The position numbers and the translations under genes were made by a program. Under the pieces are notes generated by a model. It worked only from the letters and a program-made list of their open reading frames with translations. It did not search any database and was not told where the DNA came from. A DNA stretch of 64,000 nt. It comes from an uncultured Bacillaceae bacterium (lineage in GTDB: Bacteria; Bacillota; Bacilli; Bacillales; Caldibacillaceae). Shown here piece by piece: positions 59,810 to 64,000 of the stretch (the stretch's first letter is position 1; each line of letters opens with the position of its first letter). The DNA lies in NCBI GenBank assembly GCA_937934645.1, contig CALGYZ010000094.1, positions 1 through 64,000 on the forward strand, read 5' to 3'.

Positions 59810-60583
59810 ATGGATCGCGATTATCAGGTTTTTATCAGAAAAATTAAACAAAAAACCGGAATTGATTTGTCTCTTTATAAAGAGACGCAAATGAAAAGAA
59901 GGCTGAAATCCCTTTATGAAAAACTGGGTTACTGTTCGTTTACTGATTTTTTCAGGGGAATCGACAGAGATAAAGAAGTGTTGTATGCGTTCCTGGACCG
60001 GATGACAATTAACGTATCGGAGTTTTACCGGAACCGGCAAAGATGGGAAGTCCTTGAACAAAAAGTTTTACCCGTATTACTGGAACAAAATTCGAATTTA
60101 AAAATATGGAGTGCCGCATGTTCGACCGGTGAAGAACCGTATACCATTGCCATGATATTGAGCAAATTTCTGCCGCTGTCTCGGATTAAAATATATGCCA
60201 CTGATATTGATGAAAATGCTTTGCAAAAAGCAAAGCTGGGAGTTTATACAGAGCGGTCGCTAGAGGAAGTACCTTCGGAAATGAAACGAAAATACTTCCG
60301 TAAAGAACAGGGACACTATATCATCAGCGATGAGATTAAACGTACGGTTACATTCCGGAAACATAATCTATTGGCCGATCCCTACGGGAAAAACTATGAC
60401 TTAATCGTATGCCGGAATGTGTTAATTTATTTTACGGAAGAAGCAAAAGATTTAATTTACCGGAAGTTCAGTGCTTCTCTGAGAAAAGGCGGCGTGCTTT
60501 TTGTCGGCAGTACGGAGCAAATCTTTAATCCCTCCCAATACGGGTTTGAAGTGCTTGAAACATTTTTTTACCAGCGGATATAA
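59810..60583 (+). CDS. cheR: Chemotaxis protein methyltransferase CheR
   Basis: A 257-residue enzyme that methylates glutamates of chemoreceptors using SAM. The N-terminal alpha domain (about 1-70, with TQMKRRLKSLYEKLG) binds receptor; the catalytic domain has LDRMTINVSEFYRN, the SAM motif IWSAACSTGEEPYT (about 96-109), ATDIDENAL, and LIVCRNVLIYF. The ATG at 59810 (MDRDYQ) matches the B. subtilis start; a GTG three codons earlier is possible. It implies a motile relative. In B. subtilis aroF follows; here a weak terminator and ypiA follow. Confidence 0.94.
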   Translation: MDRDYQVFIRKIKQKTGIDLSLYKETQMKRRLKSLYEKLGYCSFTDFFRGIDRDKEVLYAFLDRMTINVSEFYRNRQRWEVLEQKVLPVLLEQNSNLKIWSAACSTGEEPYTIAMILSKFLPLSRIKIYATDIDENALQKAKLGVYTERSLEEVPSEMKRKYFRKEQGHYIISDEIKRTVTFRKHNLLADPYGKNYDLIVCRNVLIYFTEEAKDLIYRKFSASLRKGGVLFVGSTEQIFNPSQYGFEVLETFFYQRI

Positions 60584-60602
60584 TAGAGATGATACAGTAA
60601 AA

Positions 60603-60634
60603 GTGGACGCTCGTGCAGCAGTCCATTTTTTATT
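60603..60634 (+). terminator. Weak terminator after cheR
   Basis: GTGGAC / GTCCAT short stem with a 12-base loop and TTTTTATTTT tail. Confidence 0.55.
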
Positions 60635-60703
60635 TTCCGAAAAAATTTCAGCCGGAAAACGAATAAATTCCGGTCCTTATACATAGCTTGTCATAAGACC
60701 GTT

Positions 60704-60732
60704 TTGAAATACGGTTCAGACCAAAATATCAT
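60704..60732 (+). promoter_or_regulatory. SigA promoter of ypiA
   Basis: TTGAAA (60704-60709), 17 bases, TATCAT (60727-60732). Confidence 0.65.
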
Positions 60733-60791
60733 GGACCGGTTTCCGGCGGACAGTTTTTGGATTCGAAAATGATACAGAAGGAGTTTTCAGT

Positions 60792-62054
60792 ATGAATATA
60801 TACCAATGTATACAGCGCCTCATGGAAGGAAAGATGGACGAAGCAGAACACATTCGCCGGGAAGTGTTAACTAACGGAACAGATGATGAACGTTACGCAC
60901 TGGCAGAAGAGCTGCAGAATCTCGGCTTTTTGGAGGAAGCCCTGGAATTGTACGAAAAGGTACTGGAAAACAATCCGGAAGAAGGCGGGCTGCTCGTATC
61001 CATCGCCGAAGTTTATATAGATATGAACAATGAAGACGAAGCATTAGTCACCCTGGAAAAAATGGATCGGAATGATCCCGCATACGTTGAGGCACTTCTT
61101 TTACTCGCGGATCTCTATGAAGCCCAGGGTTTGTTTGAAGTCAGCGAACAAAAACTGCTGGAAGCGGAGAAGCTGGCGCCGGAAGAACCTGTGATCCAAT
61201 TTGCGCTGGCCGAATTATACGCGTCAATCGGAAAATTTCAGCAGGCAGTATACAAATATGAACAGGTACTAAAAGAAACGGATGAAATCGGTAACATCAA
61301 CATTTATAAACGGCTGGCCGAAACATATTCAGCCGGTGGGGACTTCGAAAAGGCCCTTCCATTGTATGAAAAAGCACTGGATCAGAGATTGGATATCGAT
61401 GTCTTGTTCGGGTATGGATTTACAGCATACCAGGCCGGGAAGTATTCGAAAGCGATTGAAAAATTAACCGAAGCAAAAGAACTTGATCCGGAATATTACA
61501 GTTTGTATCTTCCCCTTGCGAGAAGTTATGAACATAAGGAAAATTTAAACGCTTCGTATGAGACAGTGAAAGAAGGCATAAAAGTAAATCCGTATCAAAA
61601 GGAATTGTATTTTTATGCAGGGAAAATTTGTTTGAAACTCGGCAAAGAAGAAGAGGCGGAACATTATTTTCAAAAAGCCATTGAACTGGATCCGTCCTAT
61701 ATTGAAGCATATTATACGTTGAATAAACTATATTTAAAACAAGAGAATTATGAAAAAATTATTGAGCTGGTTGAACCGTTGCTTGAAGAAGGAGAAGAAG
61801 ATCCGCATATCCTTTGGGATTACGCAAAAAGTTGCGAAGAAGAGGAACGATATGATGAGGCATTAAAAGCCTACCGCAGGGCATATAGTTATTTAAAAGA
61901 AAACGATGAATTTTTACAGGACTATGGATTTTTCCTGCTTCAAGAAGGATTTCACGACGAGGCTATCGAAATATTTAATAAACTGTACAAAATGGACCCG
62001 GCAAACGTCGAATATTTGGATATTTTGGAAAGATTAAAAGGAAGTGATTGGTGA
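60792..62054 (+). CDS. ypiA: Tetratricopeptide repeat protein YpiA
   Basis: A 420-residue soluble protein made almost wholly of TPR units, about 10-11 repeats of 34 residues. Clear ones are GFLEEALELYEKVLENNPEE, GKFQQAVYKYEQVLKE, GDFEKALPLYEKALDQ, KAIEKLTEAKELDPEY, and GKEEEAEHYFQKAIELDPSY. It should form a superhelical scaffold for protein binding; partners are unknown. ATG follows GAAGGAG. In B. subtilis it lies at the end of the aro-trp supraoperon; here it has its own promoter. ypiB starts 37 bases downstream. Confidence 0.9.
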   Translation: MNIYQCIQRLMEGKMDEAEHIRREVLTNGTDDERYALAEELQNLGFLEEALELYEKVLENNPEEGGLLVSIAEVYIDMNNEDEALVTLEKMDRNDPAYVEALLLLADLYEAQGLFEVSEQKLLEAEKLAPEEPVIQFALAELYASIGKFQQAVYKYEQVLKETDEIGNINIYKRLAETYSAGGDFEKALPLYEKALDQRLDIDVLFGYGFTAYQAGKYSKAIEKLTEAKELDPEYYSLYLPLARSYEHKENLNASYETVKEGIKVNPYQKELYFYAGKICLKLGKEEEAEHYFQKAIELDPSYIEAYYTLNKLYLKQENYEKIIELVEPLLEEGEEDPHILWDYAKSCEEEERYDEALKAYRRAYSYLKENDEFLQDYGFFLLQEGFHDEAIEIFNKLYKMDPANVEYLDILERLKGSDW

Positions 62055-62091
62055 ACCATTTGAATTTATTTTAAAAGAGGAGGGATTGAAA

Positions 62092-62643
62092 ATGGCCGCT
62101 CCTGTCTCCGTGAATGAAAAAAAGGAATTCATCCGCTGGTTTTTAAATCACTATCAGTTGAAAAGACGTGAATGTGTATGGATTTTAAACTACTTAATGA
62201 GTCATGACCAGTTGATGGAAAAGGTTCATTTTGTCGAGCATGCGGAATACTGTCCGCGGGGAATGATTATGAGCACCCAGTGCGTAGACGACGTACCTTT
62301 CCGGTTTTATAAAGACTCGGTCATGACGACCGATGCGGAAAAATCTTTTCACGATATCCGTTTAAATCGCGATGAGGATATTTATATTCAATTAAATTTC
62401 AAATCCGCCAATAAATCCCATCAATATGCCCTTGTACTGGAGAAAAACCCGTTTATGCCTGAAGTGTTACAAATAACTGAACAAGACAGAAAACTAGCCA
62501 GTCAATTTTTAAAAGCGTCAATTAAAAATTTCCAGCTGGAACAATTAAAGAAAAAAATCGATGAAGCGTTGGATAAAAAAGATGAAGAAACGTTTATAAA
62601 ATTAACGGAACAATACAATAAAATACTACAGGAAAAAGAATAA
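62092..62643 (+). CDS. ypiB: YpiB, UPF0302 family with IDEAL motif
   Basis: A 183-residue cytosolic protein of the UPF0302 family (N-terminal MAAPVSVNEKKEFIRWFLNH, then EYCPRGMIMST). The C-terminal segment IDEALDKKDEETFIKLTEQY is an IDEAL domain, a short Bacillus-specific motif of unknown role. ATG at 62092 follows AGAGGAGGG; the frame is open to 62044 but overlaps ypiA. It is probably cotranscribed with ypiA. Confidence 0.85.
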   Translation: MAAPVSVNEKKEFIRWFLNHYQLKRRECVWILNYLMSHDQLMEKVHFVEHAEYCPRGMIMSTQCVDDVPFRFYKDSVMTTDAEKSFHDIRLNRDEDIYIQLNFKSANKSHQYALVLEKNPFMPEVLQITEQDRKLASQFLKASIKNFQLEQLKKKIDEALDKKDEETFIKLTEQYNKILQEKE

Positions 62644-62716
62644 GGTGTCCAGACCGCAGAACGTATGACATCCGGATCGGGTTGTGATCCGGAATGTTTT
62701 GTGGTTAGACACCTTA
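62642..62716. repeat. Nested inverted repeat after ypiB, probable terminator
   Basis: Outer arms AAGGTGTC (62642-62649) / GACACCTT (62708-62715) enclose an inner stem TCCGGATC (62670-62677) / GATCCGGA (62686-62693). The whole can fold into a long two-part hairpin. The inner stem is followed by ATGTTTTG. The symmetry suggests it works on both strands or is a small repeat element. Confidence 0.6.
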
Positions 62717-62749
62717 ATAAATTTTCATCAGGATACAGACGTTATTCCA

Positions 62750-62777
62750 TTGAAAATATTTTGAATTTTTGTATAAT
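62750..62777 (+). promoter_or_regulatory. SigA promoter of ypiF-qcrABC
   Basis: TTGAAA (62750-62755), 16 bases, TATAAT (62772-62777), a strong match. Confidence 0.75.
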
Positions 62778-62824
62778 TTGAAATAGTAAAAACTACTTGT
62801 ACACAAATTTAAGGGGGTGAACGG

Positions 62825-63346
62825 GTGCGGTGGACGGCTGTGGATGCGGAGAAATTTTTTCGTTCGAAAGAATATGTGGACACTGTCCTTATTCCGGTTA
62901 TGCCGGTATCCTTTCAAGAGAATTGCATAGATCATGCCGGTGAAAGCGAATATCTCCATCTCGTTTCGGCTGGGCTGGAGAAACAGTTTCAAGGAAGGGT
63001 GCTGTTAATGCCCCCGCTCATATATTGCGCATCCCGGGACAACTGCATCATCCATGTTTTGCTCCATTGGACGGAAGTATTGGAAACCGAATTCTTTCAA
63101 CACATTTGTTTTCTCACTGTTGAAAAAATACCGCAACAACTTATTACGGATAAAAGAGTAAAAGTTTTGCCGGTACCGGCAATTCCGATGCATCAATTGG
63201 ACCGCCATAATCAAAAGATTATGATTAACGAACAGATTGACCAGTTATCACGGCTGTTGAAGAAATTTTGGATGGCCGGTGAAAAAGATGGACCGGTAAT
63301 GAGTATGAACAGAACAGTAGATTCATATATTACTAATGAAACTTGA
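62825..63346 (+). CDS. ypiF: YpiF family protein (DUF2487)
   Basis: A 173-residue soluble protein matching YpiF/DUF2487, found directly upstream of qcrABC in Bacilli. It contains no signal peptide. Conserved-looking parts are MRWTAVDAEKFFRSKEYVDT at the N terminus and GRVLLMPPLIYC. Function unknown; the fixed link with qcr suggests a role near the bc complex. GTG start with AAGGGGGTGA upstream. It overlaps nothing but ends 22 bases before qcrA. Confidence 0.82.
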   Translation: MRWTAVDAEKFFRSKEYVDTVLIPVMPVSFQENCIDHAGESEYLHLVSAGLEKQFQGRVLLMPPLIYCASRDNCIIHVLLHWTEVLETEFFQHICFLTVEKIPQQLITDKRVKVLPVPAIPMHQLDRHNQKIMINEQIDQLSRLLKKFWMAGEKDGPVMSMNRTVDSYITNET

Positions 63347-63368
63347 GGACCGGACAGGAGGGATTCGT

Positions 63369-63887
63369 TTGAGTGAGGAACAAAAGCAACAAGTAACGAG
63401 GCGCCAGTTTTTAACTTATACTTTAATGGGTGTCGGCGGATTTATGGCTGCATCAACCGTGATGCCGATGTTGCGCATGGCATTTGACCCGGTTCTGGAA
63501 GCAAAGGCGGGGGGAGACTTCATCGCAACGAAGATCAAAGTCGATGAATTAACCGATGAGCCCGTCCGTGTCGACTTCCAATTTGAACAGGAAGACGGCT
63601 GGTATGTGTCCAATGTCACCCAAACGGCCTGGGTGTACAAGAATGAAAACGGAGAAATTATTGCATTATCACCGGTATGCAAGCACCTCGGCTGTAACGT
63701 CGACTGGAATTCCAACGATAATTATCCGAATATGTTTTTCTGTCCATGTCATAAAGGGTTGTATGAAAAAGACGGGACAAATGTTCCGGGTACACCTCCG
63801 CGGGGGCCGCTTGACCGCTATAAATATGAAGTACGGGACGGAGTACTTTATTTAAGCAGACGGGCAGAACCAACAGGGGGTGTATAG
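63369..63887 (+). CDS. qcrA: Menaquinol-cytochrome c reductase, Rieske iron-sulfur subunit
   Basis: A 172-residue Rieske protein of the cytochrome bc complex. The N-terminal twin-arginine-like signal anchor (TRRQFLTYTLMGVGGFM, about 10-26) spans the membrane. The 2Fe-2S ligands are CKHLGC (about 104-109) and CPCHKG (about 125-130), with the two Cys that form the stabilising disulfide. It takes electrons from menaquinol and passes them to cytochrome c. A TTG start at 63369 has AGGAGGG upstream. qcrB follows. Confidence 0.95.
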   Translation: MSEEQKQQVTRRQFLTYTLMGVGGFMAASTVMPMLRMAFDPVLEAKAGGDFIATKIKVDELTDEPVRVDFQFEQEDGWYVSNVTQTAWVYKNENGEIIALSPVCKHLGCNVDWNSNDNYPNMFFCPCHKGLYEKDGTNVPGTPPRGPLDRYKYEVRDGVLYLSRRAEPTGGV

Positions 63888-63889
63888 AC

Positions 63890-64000
63890 GTGTTAAATAA
63901 AATCTACAATTGGATCGACGAACGGCTCGATATTACACCGTTGTGGCGCGATGTGGCCGACCATGAAGTACCCGAGCACGTCAATCCCGCGCATCATTTC
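63890..64000 (+). CDS. qcrB: Menaquinol-cytochrome c reductase, cytochrome b subunit (partial)
   Basis: Only the first 37 codons lie in the window; the frame is open at the right edge. From a GTG at 63890 with GGGGGTG upstream the product reads MLNKIYNWIDERLDITPLWR, then DVADHEVPEHVNPAHHF. This is the N terminus of the short, b6-like cytochrome b of Bacillus bc complexes. The haem-ligating histidines are outside the window. Confidence 0.9.
   Translation, partial: MLNKIYNWIDERLDITPLWRDVADHEVPEHVNPAHHF

Noticed and set aside
1..64000. Insertion sequences, prophage genes, CRISPR arrays, rRNA genes
   Set aside because: I looked for transposases, integrases other than XerD, spaced direct repeats and rRNA sequence and saw none.

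Overview
The window looks like a contiguous piece of chromosome from an endospore-forming, respiring member of the Bacillaceae. I base this on the sporulation genes (spoIIM, dacF, spoIIAA-spoIIAB-sigF, spoVA genes, dacB, spmA-spmB, sleB-ypeB, spoIVA), the menaquinone and res/qcr respiratory genes, strong aaggagg-type ribosome binding sites, frequent TTG and GTG starts, and gene order that follows the Bacillus subtilis yqk-to-qcr region. Base composition is moderate (low-to-mid forties percent G+C by eye), and CCGG-rich codons are common. I saw no insertion sequence, prophage or CRISPR array. I do not commit to a genus.

Layout. (1) 1-7.2 kb is the most variable part: the end of a hisC, a divergent MFS transporter, a thioredoxin-like gene, an SOS-controlled uvrX-yolD pair, a tRNA-Ser(CGA), a frameshifted alpha/beta hydrolase and small genes of the yqk group. 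(2) 7.2-12.9 kb: nudF, endonuclease Q (yqxK), spoIIM, fur, yqzK, xerD, deoB. (3) 13-18.6 kb: dacF, the spoIIA operon with sigF, and a spoVA operon reduced to spoVAA-AB-AF. (4) 18.7-25.5 kb: lysA, ribT, scpA-scpB, dacB-spmA-spmB, rluB. (5) 25.5-31.7 kb: resABC (cytochrome c maturation) and resDE. (6) 31.8-38.9 kb: an M23/LysM hydrolase, an FMN riboswitch with ribU, ferredoxin, ypbB-recQ-ypbD-ypbE-ypbF and mecB. (7) 38.9-49.5 kb: gudB, bdr (ypdA), a coiled-coil gene on the minus strand, sleB-ypeB, ypfA-ypfB, cmk, ypfD (S1-like), and yphA-yphB with a small partner. (8) 49.5-60.6 kb: der-gpsA, yphE-yphF, spoIVA, hbs, folE-mtrB, hepS-menG-hepT, ndk, cheR. (9) 60.8-64 kb: ypiA-ypiB and ypiF-qcrA-qcrB, cut by the right edge.

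The genes form three main functional threads. The first is sporulation and germination control: readable SigH, SigF, SigE and possible SigG promoters sit in front of the expected genes. The second is respiration: menaquinone side chain (hepS/hepT), ring methylation (menG), cytochrome c assembly (resABC), its regulator (resDE) and the bc complex (qcr). The third is genome maintenance and nucleotide chemistry (uvrX, EndoQ, NudF, RecQ, XerD, ScpAB, Hbs, Cmk, Ndk).

The main oddities compared with the B. subtilis arrangement are absences: spoVAC/AD/AE from the spoVA operon, the aro-trp-hisC-tyrA-aroE block between cheR and ypiA (although the TRAP gene mtrB is kept), the rib operon next to ribT (with a riboswitch-controlled ribU present), punA/pupG between deoB and dacF, and sigX-rsiX after resE. 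Other points of interest are a one-base homopolymer frameshift in the yqkD-like hydrolase, a doubled LexA site at uvrX, a CtsR-like site ahead of the coiled-coil gene, and several unexplained perfect palindromes. I did not find a convincing wholly new multi-gene system.
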